From positions 232,181 to 296,180 of the forward strand of contig NZ_JAAOBY010000004.1 in NCBI RefSeq assembly GCF_011365745.1: a stretch of DNA of 64,000 nucleotides. Direction: 5' to 3'. The DNA is from Flavobacterium turcicum (lineage in GTDB: Bacteria; Bacteroidota; Bacteroidia; Flavobacteriales; Flavobacteriaceae). Numbering within the stretch: position 1 is the first letter of the stretch; the number at the start of each line of letters is the position of its first letter. The notes under the pieces were generated by a model, which had not been told where the DNA came from, did no database searches, and worked only from the letters and a program-made list of their open reading frames with translations. The position numbers and the translations under genes are program-made. This document shows positions 17,068-26,561 of this stretch, one piece after another.

Positions 17068-19743
17068 ATGGCAGAAAAAAGAAGAAACCTAGTATTATCA
17101 GGATTAGAACCCTTAATCATTACGCCGGAAAGTGTATTTGTGAATGTAGGGGAACGAACCAATGTGACGGGTTCGAGAAAATTTCTTCGATTGATTAAGG
17201 AAGAAAAATACGATGAGGCGCTTGATATTGCACGCCAGCAAGTAGAAGGCGGTGCACAAATCATCGATATCAATATGGATGAGGGAATGCTCGATGGCGC
17301 ATATGCGATGACAAAATTCCTGAATTTGATTGCGGCCGAACCGGATATTTCACGCGTTCCGATTATGATTGACAGTTCGAAATGGGAAATCATTGAGGCG
17401 GGTTTGAAAGTCGTACAAGGGAAATGTGTTGTGAATTCGATTTCGTTGAAAGAAGGCGAAGAAGCTTTTATTCATCATGCTAAATTGATAAAGCGTTACG
17501 GAGCAGCGGTAATTGTGATGGCTTTTGACGAAGTGGGTCAGGCCGATAATTACGAAAGACGTATCGAAATTTGCAAGCGTTCGTATGATATTTTGGTGGG
17601 AATTGGATTTCCGCCACAAGACATCATCTTCGATTTGAATATTTTTCCAGTAGCAACAGGTATGGAAGAGCACCGCTTGAATGCGTTGGATTTCTTTAGA
17701 GGAACCAAGTGGGTTCGCGAAAATTTACCACACGCTCACATCAGCGGTGGGGTGAGTAACGTTTCGTTTTCATTTAGAGGAAACGACACGGTTCGTGAGG
17801 CGATGCACTCGGTTTTCTTGTACCATGCCATTCAAAACGGAATGACAATGGGGATTGTAAACCCAGAAATGTTGTCGATATATGATGAGATTCCGAAAGA
17901 TTTATTAGAGCATGTTGAAGATGTTATTCTGGACCGTCGCGACGATGCGACAGAACGTTTGCTTGATTTTGCCGAGAATGTAAAAGGAGATGGTACAAAA
18001 ACCAATGAAGCAGTAGTTCAAGAATGGCGAAATGGAACCGTTCAAGAAAGAATTACACACTCGTTAGTAAAAGGAATTGATGCGTTTATAGAAATTGATG
18101 TAGAGGAAGCGCGTTTGGCTGCCACAAAACCCATTGAAGTAATTGAAATCAACTTAATGGCGGGAATGAATGTCGTAGGTGATTTGTTTGGTTCGGGTAA
18201 AATGTTTTTGCCTCAAGTGGTAAAGTCGGCACGTGTAATGAAAAGAGCGGTGGCTTATCTTTTGCCTTTCATTGAAGCGGCAAAGCAAGTTGGCGACAAA
18301 TCAGGTAACGGAAAAATCTTGATGGCCACGGTAAAAGGTGATGTTCATGATATTGGTAAAAATATAGTTTCGGTGGTGTTGGCTTGTAATAATTATGAGA
18401 TTGTCGATTTAGGTGTGATGGTGCCTCCAGAAAAAATCATCGCAGCAGCTATTGAACATGAAGTAGATATTATTGGATTGAGCGGATTGATTACGCCATC
18501 GCTTGACGAAATGGTGTATCTCGCTAAGGAATTGGATAAAAGAGGACTGAAAATTCCAGTAATGATTGGTGGTGCAACAACTTCGCGCGCGCATACAGCC
18601 GTGAAAATTGCACCACAATACAATTCGACTGTCATTCACGTTAACGATGCCTCGAGAGCGGTAACGGTTGCGGGGAATTTATTGGATCACAACCGAAAAA
18701 TATATGCGAGTGATATTCGTGCAGAATACGATGCGTTTAGAGAAACGTTTTTGAATCGTTCCCGCGATAAGAATTTCTTGACCATTGAGCAAGCCCGTAA
18801 AAATAAATTGCAATTGGATTGGGATAATTTCACGCCGGTGAAACCTAAAGTTATTGGCAAGCAAATCATAGAAGTTGATTTAGAAACTTTGGTACCTTAT
18901 ATCGATTGGACGCCGTTTTTTAGAACTTGGGAATTGTTTGGAAAATATCCAGCTATTTTAACTGATGAGGTAGTTGGCGAACAAGCGACTTCGGTTTTTG
19001 CAGATGCACAAGCGATGTTGAAAGTGATTTTGGAGGAGAAAAAGTTAACAGCAAAAGGTGTTTATGGAATTTTTCCGGCGAATCAAATCAATGATGATGA
19101 TATTGAACTGACGGATGAAAACGGAAAACAATTACAAACATTTTTGAGTCTGCGCCAACAATCTCAAAAAACAAAAGGAGCGCCAAACATCGCTCTGGCT
19201 GATTTTATTGCTCCAAAAGAAAGTGGGAAAGTAGATTATATGGGAGCCTTTTGTGTGACTACTGGTTTTGGTGTGGACGAATGGGCGGCTGAATTCGAAA
19301 AGGATTTAGATGATTATAATTCGATTATGGTGAAAGCGCTTGCTGATCGTTTCGCTGAAGCTTTTGCTGAATATTTGCACGAAAAAGTGCGTAAAGAATT
19401 TTGGGGTTATGCCGCAGACGAAGATTTATCTACCGAAGATATGATTGATGAGGTGTATAAAGGAATTCGACCAGCGCCAGGATATCCAGCTTGTCCGGAT
19501 CATTTAGAGAAGCCGACTATTTGGAAATTATTAAATGTTGCAGAAGAAATTGGAGTAACCTTAACCGAAAGTATGGCTATGTGGCCAGCATCATCTGTAT
19601 CTGGGTACTACTTTGGGAATCCAGAAAGTAAGTATTTTGGACTCGGAAAAATTAAAGAAGATCAAGTAATTGACTACGCCAAAAGAAGAAATGTTTCCAC
19701 TGATGTAGCCATGAAATGGTTGAACCCGAATATAGCCGATTAG
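17068..19743 (+). CDS. metH: Methionine synthase, folate/cobalamin/activation part
   Basis: 891 aa covering pterin-binding (about 10-280), cap, B12-binding and SAM-activation domains. [15 protein letters not shown] opens the folate domain; DVHDIGKN gives the cobalamin-ligand His427; [12 protein letters not shown] near 807 is the activation-domain signature. It lacks the homocysteine domain, supplied by 15096-16097. A two-gene MetH is common in Bacteroidetes, so this is not decay. Reactivation would use SAM with a flavodoxin-like partner. Confidence 0.94.
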   Translation: MAEKRRNLVLSGLEPLIITPESVFVNVGERTNVTGSRKFLRLIKEEKYDEALDIARQQVEGGAQIIDINMDEGMLDGAYAMTKFLNLIAAEPDISRVPIMIDSSKWEIIEAGLKVVQGKCVVNSISLKEGEEAFIHHAKLIKRYGAAVIVMAFDEVGQADNYERRIEICKRSYDILVGIGFPPQDIIFDLNIFPVATGMEEHRLNALDFFRGTKWVRENLPHAHISGGVSNVSFSFRGNDTVREAMHSVFLYHAIQNGMTMGIVNPEMLSIYDEIPKDLLEHVEDVILDRRDDATERLLDFAENVKGDGTKTNEAVVQEWRNGTVQERITHSLVKGIDAFIEIDVEEARLAATKPIEVIEINLMAGMNVVGDLFGSGKMFLPQVVKSARVMKRAVAYLLPFIEAAKQVGDKSGNGKILMATVKGDVHDIGKNIVSVVLACNNYEIVDLGVMVPPEKIIAAAIEHEVDIIGLSGLITPSLDEMVYLAKELDKRGLKIPVMIGGATTSRAHTAVKIAPQYNSTVIHVNDASRAVTVAGNLLDHNRKIYASDIRAEYDAFRETFLNRSRDKNFLTIEQARKNKLQLDWDNFTPVKPKVIGKQIIEVDLETLVPYIDWTPFFRTWELFGKYPAILTDEVVGEQATSVFADAQAMLKVILEEKKLTAKGVYGIFPANQINDDDIELTDENGKQLQTFLSLRQQSQKTKGAPNIALADFIAPKESGKVDYMGAFCVTTGFGVDEWAAEFEKDLDDYNSIMVKALADRFAEAFAEYLHEKVRKEFWGYAADEDLSTEDMIDEVYKGIRPAPGYPACPDHLEKPTIWKLLNVAEEIGVTLTESMAMWPASSVSGYYFGNPESKYFGLGKIKEDQVIDYAKRRNVSTDVAMKWLNPNIAD

Positions 19744-19755
19744 GAATTTTGTTTC

Positions 19756-19818
19756 AAGTTTAAGGTTTCAAGTTACTCGACAGAACTTTAAACTTTAAAC
19801 TTGGAACATGAAACAAAA
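19756..19818 (+). repeat. Paired 7-nt tandem tracts before metF
   Basis: A left run AAGTTTA, AGGTTTC and one more heptamer, then after 7 nt a right run of AACTTTA-type heptamers (19784-19818). The halves are approximately inverted complements. The ATG of metF follows 6 nt later. Confidence 0.7.
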
Positions 19819-19824
19819 AATAAA

Positions 19825-20781
19825 ATGAAAGTAACACAACATATAGAAAAAGCCAAAGGTGAAACTTTGTTTTCATTTGAAATTATTCCGCCTCAAAAAG
19901 GGAAAAGTATTCAAGAATTGTATGACAACATTGACCCTTTGATGGAATTCAAACCGCCATTTATTGATGTGACAACCTCACGCGAGGAGTTTATTTATGT
20001 GGATAAAGGCAATGGTTTATTGGATAAAAAGCTAACCAGAATGCGTCCGGGGACTTTAGGGATTTGCGCTTCTATCAAACACAAATATAATGTTGATACG
20101 GTGCCACACGTGCTTTGCGGTGGTTTTACCAAAGAAGAAACAGAATATTTATTGGTTGATTGTCATTATCTAGGCATCAATAATGTAATGGCGTTGCGTG
20201 GTGATGCGATGAAGGACGAACAATCCTTTGTGCCAAAAGCGGGTGGTAATCATTTTGCGATTGATTTGGTTAAGCAAATCAAATTGTTGAATGAAGGCAA
20301 ATATTTACATGACGTCATTCATGCTGATAATAAGGCTGATTTTTGTATTGGAGTGGCAGGATATCCTGAAAAACATTTGGAATCTCCATCGTTACTGTCC
20401 GATTTGAAAAGGTTAAAAGAAAAAGTGGACGCAGGTGCTGATTATGTGGTGACACAAATGTTTTTTGACAATGCAAAATATTTTGAATTTGTTGCCAAAG
20501 CCAGAGAAATGGGAATCACAGTGCCTATTATTCCTGGTATCAAGCCATTGGCGGTGCAAAGACATTTGCAAATTTTACCGCAAATTTTCCGAATTGATTT
20601 GCCAGAAGATTTAATTGATGCAGTAGACAAATGCAAAACAAATGCAGATGTAAAACAAGTGGGAATTGAATGGGCTATTCAGCAATCCCGCGAATTAAAG
20701 GCAGCTGGAGTTCCTGTTTTACATTATTATTCGATGGGTAAATCAGAAAATATCCGTCAAATTGCGAGTCAACTTTTTTAG
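19825..20781 (+). CDS. metF: 5,10-methylenetetrahydrofolate reductase
   Basis: 318 aa from ATG 19825; an in-frame TTG at 19801 lies within the repeat tract and is less likely. FSFEIIPPQKGKSI holds the catalytic Glu region, and ALRGD and GVAGYPE are typical of MTHFR. It produces methyl-tetrahydrofolate for the MetH pair encoded upstream. It ends at a strong terminator and closes the methionine operon. Confidence 0.95.
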   Translation: MKVTQHIEKAKGETLFSFEIIPPQKGKSIQELYDNIDPLMEFKPPFIDVTTSREEFIYVDKGNGLLDKKLTRMRPGTLGICASIKHKYNVDTVPHVLCGGFTKEETEYLLVDCHYLGINNVMALRGDAMKDEQSFVPKAGGNHFAIDLVKQIKLLNEGKYLHDVIHADNKADFCIGVAGYPEKHLESPSLLSDLKRLKEKVDAGADYVVTQMFFDNAKYFEFVAKAREMGITVPIIPGIKPLAVQRHLQILPQIFRIDLPEDLIDAVDKCKTNADVKQVGIEWAIQQSRELKAAGVPVLHYYSMGKSENIRQIASQLF

Positions 20782-20801
20782 TAATTTATCTTTTATATTT
20801 C

Positions 20802-20842
20802 AAAAGCTTCCAGTTCGCCTTGGAGAACTGGAAGCTTTTTTT
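20802..20842 (+). terminator. Rho-independent terminator, probably bidirectional
   Basis: Perfect 15-bp stem AAAAGCTTCCAGTTC / GAACTGGAAGCTTTT with an 8-nt loop and T-run. A-run and T-run on both sides let it serve the convergent gene at 21016-21795 too. Confidence 0.88.
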
Positions 20843-20881
20843 ATAATTTGTGTTTTATTCGAGAATATAACTCAAAACTGT

Positions 20882-21005
20882 CAAAGTTCCGGCGCTTGGC
20901 GAGGTTGCGAATTTCGGAACCGATTATTTTCTATCAAAGAAAAAAATTCTTGCGAGAAATAAACGTGAATTTACGACAAAATTCGAAATGTTGCCAAACG
21001 CCTAT
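20882..21005 (+). other. GC-richer non-coding patch, possible repeat remnant
   Basis: Between two convergent genes lies a patch with GTTCCG and CGGAAC arms near 20886-20919, and later TTTACGACAAAATTCG and AACGCCTATTAGC. Base composition is richer in GC than other gaps. I recognise the style of a dispersed Flavobacterium intergenic repeat but there is no second copy in this window. Confidence 0.3.
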
Positions 21006-21015
21006 TAGCAAAAGT

Positions 21016-21795
21016 TTATTGTTTATAAAAGAAATAACCATCTTCAACTGTTTCTTCCCAATTTTCATTTTTCAAGGATTTAATTTTTAGCTCTTCAAAT
21101 ATATTTTTTGAGCCACGAATTGTCATTGTGAATTGGTCAGTATTATTTCTGTTTTTATCATTTAATACATAACTTAAACTATATTCATCCTTTTTAACAA
21201 TCTTTTCTATGTATGGAGTTAAATATTCGCTTATAACTTTTGGGCTTGAAAATTTCGAAGATTTTTTAAATTCAATTTCAAAACTTCCTTCATATTTAAA
21301 TTGTGGAGAGTAATCAAATAAAAAGTTTGGATTTTTTTTCTGTTCGATTAGATAATTTTCATAATCTTTTTTAGAAGAAAACACTTTTACTTCATGATAA
21401 TATTTTAGAGGAGAAGTTTGGTTGAAACTCGTTATCTGATTTAGATCAAATTTATAAGTCTTACCATCATGAGTCATTGCACTTTTTTGTGTAGGATTTA
21501 TTGTCCAAGAACCGATTTCTTTTTTGTTTTTTACAATTGTAAGTTTAAAATTTCGATTTTCTAATGAATTTCTAACTTCATCACCTAATTTTATATTTTT
21601 TATAAAGTCAACAATTTTAATTGAGTCTTCAATTATGAAATTATATTTTTCGTAAGTTTTATCTTTGTCATAATGAGGATTTCTTCCAACAATTTTTGTT
21701 GAGTTGTCTACTTTTAATGAGTCAAAAAGTGTTTTTTGTCCAATAATAAAATTTGGAATAAATATTATTATGATAAATAGTAATGTTCTTTTCAT
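21016..21795 (-). CDS. Hypothetical secreted protein
   Basis: 259 aa, not recognised. A signal peptide (MKRTLLFIIIIFIPNFIIG, cleavage before Q) directs it out of the cytosol. The mature part is Lys/Asn/Asp rich with no transmembrane helix or known motif. It starts 27 nt after the gldA stop on the same strand, so it is likely co-transcribed with gldA, yet a link with gliding is not shown. Lower GC than its neighbours hints at an accessory gene. Confidence 0.65.
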   Translation of the reverse strand: MKRTLLFIIIIFIPNFIIGQKTLFDSLKVDNSTKIVGRNPHYDKDKTYEKYNFIIEDSIKIVDFIKNIKLGDEVRNSLENRNFKLTIVKNKKEIGSWTINPTQKSAMTHDGKTYKFDLNQITSFNQTSPLKYYHEVKVFSSKKDYENYLIEQKKNPNFLFDYSPQFKYEGSFEIEFKKSSKFSSPKVISEYLTPYIEKIVKKDEYSLSYVLNDKNRNNTDQFTMTIRGSKNIFEELKIKSLKNENWEETVEDGYFFYKQ

Positions 21796-21822
21796 ATTTT
21801 TTTGATTTTAAATTTCTGCCAA

Positions 21823-22719
21823 CTATTTCGTTATCTCTCTAAACACCGCTTCTAAGTTTTTATTCTTTTGATTGAGTTGTAAGGTTTTTAAACCATTGTT
21901 TTGAGCAAAATCAAAGACAACAGAACGCATGTCTTTATCTGATTTAAAAGTCAGTTCCCACATCATATCATGAACGTTAACATACGAAACAAGATTTTCA
22001 ATTTTAGAAATCAATTGTTCTTCGACTTGAAAATCAAATTCAACTTCAATTACCTGTTCCTTATCTTCAGAAATTAAGTTATCCAGTTTTTTATCGGTTA
22101 CAATTTTTCCATTGTTGATGATGATTACGCGATCACAAATTGCCTCAACCTCTTGCATAATGTGTGTAGAAAGAAAAACAGTCTTGTCTTTCCCCACGTT
22201 TTTAATTACGTTTCTAATCTCCATCAACTGGTTTGGATCTAAACCAGTGGTAGGCTCATCCAAAATTAAAACATCAGGATTGTGCAGTAGCGCATTGGCC
22301 AATCCTACACGCTGGCGGTATCCTTTAGAGAGTTGGCCTATTTTTTTGTGGCTTTCGGTACTTAAACCAGTCAGTTGAATTACCTCTTCGATACGAGATT
22401 TGGCAACTTTGTACACATCAGCATTAAAGGCTAAATATTCACGAACATACAAATCCAAATACAACGGATTGTGCTCCGGCAAGTACCCAATAGAAAGTTG
22501 TACGGCTTTTGGATTGGTGTTTACATCCTGCCCGTTTACCGTGGCAGTTCCTTCATCAGCGGTTATGTAGGTAGTTAAAATTTTCATCAAAGTCGATTTT
22601 CCAGCTCCATTTGGACCTAAAAAACCAACAATTTCTCCTTTGTTAATTGAAAATGAAATGTTATCTAATGCTTTTTGAGCACCGTAGCTTTTGGAAATGT
22701 TATTTACTGCTATTGACAT
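21823..22719 (-). CDS. gldA: Gliding-motility ABC transporter ATPase GldA
   Basis: 298 aa. Walker A GPNGAGKST (about 35-43), signature LSKGYRQRVGLA, Walker B VLILDEPTTGLD and a switch histidine (STHIMQEVE). The N-terminal ISKSYGAQKALDNI and the YLPEHNPLYLDLYVREYLAF segment match GldA of Flavobacterium. GldA pairs with GldF and GldG, not present here, and is needed for gliding in some species. Alternative: a close ABC-2 type paralogue. Confidence 0.85.
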   Translation of the reverse strand: MSIAVNNISKSYGAQKALDNISFSINKGEIVGFLGPNGAGKSTLMKILTTYITADEGTATVNGQDVNTNPKAVQLSIGYLPEHNPLYLDLYVREYLAFNADVYKVAKSRIEEVIQLTGLSTESHKKIGQLSKGYRQRVGLANALLHNPDVLILDEPTTGLDPNQLMEIRNVIKNVGKDKTVFLSTHIMQEVEAICDRVIIINNGKIVTDKKLDNLISEDKEQVIEVEFDFQVEEQLISKIENLVSYVNVHDMMWELTFKSDKDMRSVVFDFAQNNGLKTLQLNQKNKNLEAVFREITK

Positions 22720-22735
22720 GATGAATTATTTATTG

Positions 22736-22743
22736 CAAAAGTA
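22736..22743 (-). promoter_or_regulatory. -7 promoter box of gldA
   Basis: TACTTTTG on the minus strand fits TAnnTTTG and lies 17 nt before the ATG, giving a leader of roughly 10 nt. No good -33 TTG is seen. Confidence 0.45.
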
Positions 22744-22907
22744 AACAGAAAATGAATGGATTTGTTGTTCGATTGCCCACTAATTCACGAATAATTTTTT
22801 CACGAATAGTGGCGAGTACTTCTATTCGAAATGATAAAAAAGTAGCACCGTGATTGCACCGCTATCATTTAGATTTCTATATTTACTTAAAATAGTTAAA
22901 AAGACAC

Positions 22908-24155
22908 ATGAAAGATATAGGATCAGGAGGTTTCTTGAAAAATTACAAAAGCATTATGTTACTTCTTGGAGGTATCCTTGCAGGAAGTATATTAGGTTTG
23001 GTTTTTGGTAAAGAAGTGGAGGTTTTGAAACCTTTGGGAGACATTTTTCTAAATTTGTTGTTTACTGCGATAATTCCGTTAGTGTTTTTTACCATATCGG
23101 CATCAATTGCTACTTTAGAAAAAACCGAAAAACTTGGAAAGTTATTCTTAATCGTAATAGGAGTCTTTTTGTTTACGGTCTTGGTTTCTGCAATTCTTAT
23201 GGTAGTAGGAGTTTTGATTTTTCCAATCCATCAAGATATTATCATTTCTAAAATTCCGTTAGAAATTGTAGCCGAAAGTAGCACTGGCTCTGAGATAACC
23301 CAATTGCTTACTGCGGGTGATTTTTATGAATTGTTATCCCGAAAAAACATGTTGGCGCTCATTCTTTTTTCCTTTTTAGTGGGGTTTGCCAGCTTGCAAT
23401 CTGGTGAAAAAGGCAATGATTTCAGTAGGTTTTTACAATCTGGTAACGAAGTAATGAAACAATTGCTACACATTATTATGCAAACAGCGCCCGTAGGCTT
23501 AGGTGCTTATTTTGCTTATCAGGTGGGTATTTTTGGTCCACAATTGTTTGGTGCTTATGCCAAGCCGTTAGGACTTTATTATGCTGTTTGTGCCTTTTAC
23601 TTCATAGTGTTTTTTAGTTTGTATGCCTACATGGCAGGTGGGAAATTAGGATTTAAAGTGTTTTGGAAAAATAATATAACGCCTTCGTTAACAGCTATTG
23701 GGACCTGCAGCAGTATTGCTACCATTCCTGCCAATCTTGACGGTGCCGAAAAAATGAATATTCCTGCTCACATTAGGAATGTCGTTATTCCATTGGGTGC
23801 ACCTTTGCATAAAGACGGTTCGAGTATGTCATCCATTATCAAGATAGCCGTTATTTTTGCGATGTTTGGTAAGGATTTTACGGATCCAATTACGATTCTC
23901 ACCGCTTTAGGAATCACAGTTGTGGTTTCTGTTGTTGAGGGCGGAATTCCTAATGGCGGTTACATAGGCGAAATCCTTGCCATAACAGTTTATGGTTTCC
24001 CCATGGAACAAGCCTTGCCAGCGGCAATGATTATTGGAACTTTGGTGGATCCAATGGCAACTTTGTTAAATGCTAATGGAGATTTGATTTCGGCAATGTT
24101 AGTAGCAAGAATTGCAGAAGGAAAAAAATGGCTTTCTGAAAAAGTACTAGTATAA
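22908..24155 (+). CDS. Dicarboxylate/amino acid:cation symporter (DAACS)
   Basis: 415 aa with about eight membrane helices and two re-entrant loops. IGTCSSIATIP near residue 263 is the family's serine-rich loop 1, and LGAPLHKDGSSM and the NANGD segment form the substrate and cation site. GltP/DctA-type proteins bring in glutamate, aspartate or C4-dicarboxylates with H+ or Na+. Substrate is not decided by sequence. Transcribed divergently from gldA. Confidence 0.9.
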   Translation: MKDIGSGGFLKNYKSIMLLLGGILAGSILGLVFGKEVEVLKPLGDIFLNLLFTAIIPLVFFTISASIATLEKTEKLGKLFLIVIGVFLFTVLVSAILMVVGVLIFPIHQDIIISKIPLEIVAESSTGSEITQLLTAGDFYELLSRKNMLALILFSFLVGFASLQSGEKGNDFSRFLQSGNEVMKQLLHIIMQTAPVGLGAYFAYQVGIFGPQLFGAYAKPLGLYYAVCAFYFIVFFSLYAYMAGGKLGFKVFWKNNITPSLTAIGTCSSIATIPANLDGAEKMNIPAHIRNVVIPLGAPLHKDGSSMSSIIKIAVIFAMFGKDFTDPITILTALGITVVVSVVEGGIPNGGYIGEILAITVYGFPMEQALPAAMIIGTLVDPMATLLNANGDLISAMLVARIAEGKKWLSEKVLV

Positions 24156-24177
24156 ATCACTTTCAATATTGTGTGTT

Positions 24178-24202
24178 ACAAGATAACTAAGTCTTGTTTT
24201 TT
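24178..24202 (+). terminator. Putative terminator after the symporter gene
   Basis: ACAAGA / TCTTGT stem with an 8-nt loop followed by TTTTT. The stem is short, so efficiency is uncertain. Confidence 0.55.
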
Positions 24203-24324
24203 CTTGACAACACAGAAATTGCTGTTGTATGAATGGTATTTTTAGAGCCTTTTTTTAAACATTACATAATTAATAACCAACTTTTTAGCGAATCTCTTTT
24301 TTGTGTCATAAAATCAACTTTTTT

Positions 24325-24356
24325 TTGGGTTCAGTTAAAAATTATGTATACATTCG
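24325..24356 (+). promoter_or_regulatory. Promoter of the aromatic amino-acid operon
   Basis: TTG at 24325-24327 and TACATTCG at 24349-24356 (TAnnTTTG with one mismatch), 21 nt apart. Start of transcription near 24360 would place the leader-peptide ATG about 25 nt into the RNA. Confidence 0.55.
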
Positions 24357-24386
24357 CAGAGTAATCAATACAAAAAAGACAACAAC

Positions 24387-24467
24387 ATGTTGAGTAACCG
24401 ATTTTATTTTAGCAACTCTTATTATTTCTTCTGGAAGGTAGAAAGGGATTGTTGCATGGTTATTTAA
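24387..24467 (+). CDS. Aromatic leader peptide of the pheA operon
   Basis: A 26-codon ORF reading MLSNRFYFSNSYYFFW and ten further residues to the TAA at 24465. Phe6-Tyr7-Phe8 and Tyr12-Tyr13-Phe14-Phe15-Trp16 make half of its first 16 residues aromatic, all three aromatic amino acids included. It precedes a terminator and the aromatic biosynthesis genes. This is the layout of an attenuation leader, where a ribosome short of charged tRNA-Phe, -Tyr or -Trp stalls. The peptide itself probably has no other role. Confidence 0.85.
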   Translation: MLSNRFYFSNSYYFFWKVERDCCMVI

Positions 24468-24527
24468 TTCAAAAATTAAATTGATACTATAAATATACAA
24501 TCCCGATGCAAATCGGGATTTTTTTTT
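24411..24527 (+). promoter_or_regulatory. Transcription attenuator (aromatic amino acids)
   Basis: Four pairing segments are visible. Segment 1 (GCAAC 24412-24416, TTTCT 24426-24430) can pair with AGAAA and GTTGC downstream (24441-24455), covering the aromatic codons. Segment 2 GGGATTGT (24445-24452) is perfectly complementary to segment 3 ACAATCCC (24497-24504). Segment 3 with segment 4 forms the terminator (24499-24520). Stalling at codons 12-16 would free segment 2 to hold segment 3 and permit read-through into pheA; normal translation to the stop at 24465 covers segment 2 and lets the terminator form. Confidence 0.85.
24499..24527 (+). terminator. Attenuator terminator before pheA
   Basis: Perfect 9-bp stem AATCCCGAT / ATCGGGATT with a GCAA tetraloop and seven T residues. 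It ends 17 nt before the pheA ATG. Confidence 0.9.
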
Positions 24528-24544
24528 GCTTAAAAGTGTGTAAA

Positions 24545-25372
24545 ATGAATACAATAATAGGAATACAAGGCATTACGGGCTCGTTTCATCATCAAGTGGC
24601 TCAAGAATATTTCAATCATGAATTTGTTCTTGACGAGTGTTTGTCTTTTGAGGAATTGGTAGACAGCTTGTTATCAGGTAAGTCAGATCAAGCTGTGATG
24701 GCCATAGAAAACTCTATTGCAGGTCCAATTATTCCGAATTACGCGCTAATTGACAAGAATAATTTACACATAATTGGAGAGCATTATTTGAGTATTCATC
24801 AAAATTTAATGGCTTTAAAAGGTCAAAAAATTGAAGATATTCAGGAAGTACATTCGCATCCGATGGCGTTATTACAATGTATGGATTTCTTGAAAAAATA
24901 TCCCAATATCAAATTGGTTGAAGACAAAGACACTGCTGAAACAGCGCGAAGAATTCAGGAAAATCAACTGAAAGGAATAGCGGCAATTGCAAGTAAAACA
25001 GCTTCGGAAATGTATGATTTGGAAATTATTGCGCCAGAAATACAGACGATTAAGAACAACATGACGCGCTTTGTTATTATCAAAAAAGAAAACTCATTTG
25101 TTCCCGAAAGTGAAATCAACAGAGCATCGATAAAATTTGAACTAGATCACAAACGCGGGAGTTTAGCAGCAGTTTTAAACGTGATGAGCGATTGTAAATT
25201 GAATTTAACTAAGATTCAATCTTTGCCCAAAATTGAAACTCCTTGGAAATATTCCTTTTTTGTGGATGTCACTTTTGAGAAATACGAAGATTATGCTAAA
25301 GCAAAATCATTATTGAATATTATGGCCGAATACTTTAAAGTCTTGGGAGAATACAAGAATACTAAAATATAA
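24545..25372 (+). CDS. pheA: Prephenate dehydratase
   Basis: 275 aa from ATG 24545; an in-frame ATG at 24506 lies inside the terminator stem and is rejected. IGIQGITGSFHHQVA opens the catalytic domain, with VMAIENSIAGPI and NMTRFVII typical of the family, and a C-terminal ACT domain starts near 195 (KFELDHKRGSLAAVLNV). It lacks a fused chorismate mutase, which is instead fused to DAHP synthase at 27726. Converts prephenate to phenylpyruvate; ACT domain suggests Phe feedback. Confidence 0.93.
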   Translation: MNTIIGIQGITGSFHHQVAQEYFNHEFVLDECLSFEELVDSLLSGKSDQAVMAIENSIAGPIIPNYALIDKNNLHIIGEHYLSIHQNLMALKGQKIEDIQEVHSHPMALLQCMDFLKKYPNIKLVEDKDTAETARRIQENQLKGIAAIASKTASEMYDLEIIAPEIQTIKNNMTRFVIIKKENSFVPESEINRASIKFELDHKRGSLAAVLNVMSDCKLNLTKIQSLPKIETPWKYSFFVDVTFEKYEDYAKAKSLLNIMAEYFKVLGEYKNTKI

Positions 25373-25415
25373 ACAGCCTCGAGTTACCAAGTTATACAGA
25401 TTTAAAAAATTACAA

Positions 25416-26561
25416 ATGATTACCACAGCAAAACGTCTCCATATTATTGAAGAATACTATTTCTCCTCCAAATTGAGAGAAGTAAGGCAACTGGCAGCCG
25501 AAGGCAAACCCATCATTAATATGGGAATTGGGAGTCCAGATTTGCAACCGGCGCCTGCAATTGTAGCTGCAATTGTAGCTGCGATGCAAGATGAAAATGC
25601 GCATCAATACCAGAGTTATCAAGGTTTACCAGAGTTGCGCGAAGGTATGGCTGATTTTTATGCCAAAAATTATGGTGTAGCTCTCAACCCTGTAACAGAA
25701 ATTTTGCCTTTGATGGGTTCCAAGGAAGGAATTATGCACATTTCGCTGGCTTTTTTAAATGAAGGCGATCATGTTTTGATTCCGAATCCAGGTTATCCTA
25801 CGTACACATCAGTGACCAATTTAGTAGGAGCTGTGCCTGTGTATTATGATTTAAAAGAAGGAAACCAATGGGAGCCGGATTTTGAAGCTTTGGAGCAATT
25901 GGATTTATCCAAGGTAAAGATCATGTGGATTGGGTATCCGCATATGCCTACGGGAGCTCGAGGTAGTTTGGAGTTGTTTGAAAAATTAGTCGCTTTTGCG
26001 GCAAAACATGAAATTTTATTGGTGAACGACAATCCCTATAGTTTTGTTTTGAATGACAATCCGATGAGTTTGTTGCAGGTAGAAGGAGCAAAGGAGGTGG
26101 CTTTAGAATTGAATTCTTTGAGTAAAACTTTTAACATGGCGGGCTGGAGAGTAGGAATGGTTTTAGGAAACGCCAATGCTATTGATGCGGTTTTGAAAGT
26201 AAAAAGCAATATGGATAGCGGCATGTTTTACGGAATTCAAAAAGGAGCTGTTGCAGCGCTGAAAAGTGATAAATCTTGGTTTGATGCAATGAATGAAATC
26301 TATAGAAAAAGACGAATTGTAACAGAGGAACTCGCTGAAAAACTGGGTTGTAAAGTGTATAAAGAAGGTGTTGGTTTGTTTGTTTGGGCAAAATTACCCG
26401 AGGGAGTTACATCAGCAGAGGCGTTTATTGATAGAATCTTGCATGAGAAATCAATTTTTATTACACCGGGAACTATTTTTGGGAGTAATGGAGAAGGGTA
26501 CATTCGATTTGCTTTGTGTGTTGAAGAAGAAAAAATTAGGGAAGCAATCAGTCGATTTTAG
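25416..26561 (+). CDS. Class I/II aminotransferase, probably aromatic/aspartate
   Basis: 381 aa. The PLP lysine is Lys237 in SLSKTFNMAGWRVG; MGSKEGI and NPGYPTY are further class I motifs. Its place between pheA and tyrA suggests it aminates phenylpyruvate and 4-hydroxyphenylpyruvate to Phe and Tyr. Similar proteins are often annotated as LL-diaminopimelate or aspartate aminotransferases, so specificity rests on context. Confidence 0.85.
   Translation: MITTAKRLHIIEEYYFSSKLREVRQLAAEGKPIINMGIGSPDLQPAPAIVAAIVAAMQDENAHQYQSYQGLPELREGMADFYAKNYGVALNPVTEILPLMGSKEGIMHISLAFLNEGDHVLIPNPGYPTYTSVTNLVGAVPVYYDLKEGNQWEPDFEALEQLDLSKVKIMWIGYPHMPTGARGSLELFEKLVAFAAKHEILLVNDNPYSFVLNDNPMSLLQVEGAKEVALELNSLSKTFNMAGWRVGMVLGNANAIDAVLKVKSNMDSGMFYGIQKGAVAALKSDKSWFDAMNEIYRKRRIVTEELAEKLGCKVYKEGVGLFVWAKLPEGVTSAEAFIDRILHEKSIFITPGTIFGSNGEGYIRFALCVEEEKIREAISRF

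Noticed and set aside
22803..22828. CGAATAG/CTATTCG inverted repeat between gldA and the symporter gene
   Set aside because: Seven-bp arms with a 12-nt loop in AT-rich DNA, not positioned on a promoter box; could be chance.
24342..24554. 70-aa minus-strand ORF over the attenuator
   Set aside because: Covers the leader peptide and terminator in antisense; the plus-strand attenuator accounts for the structure.
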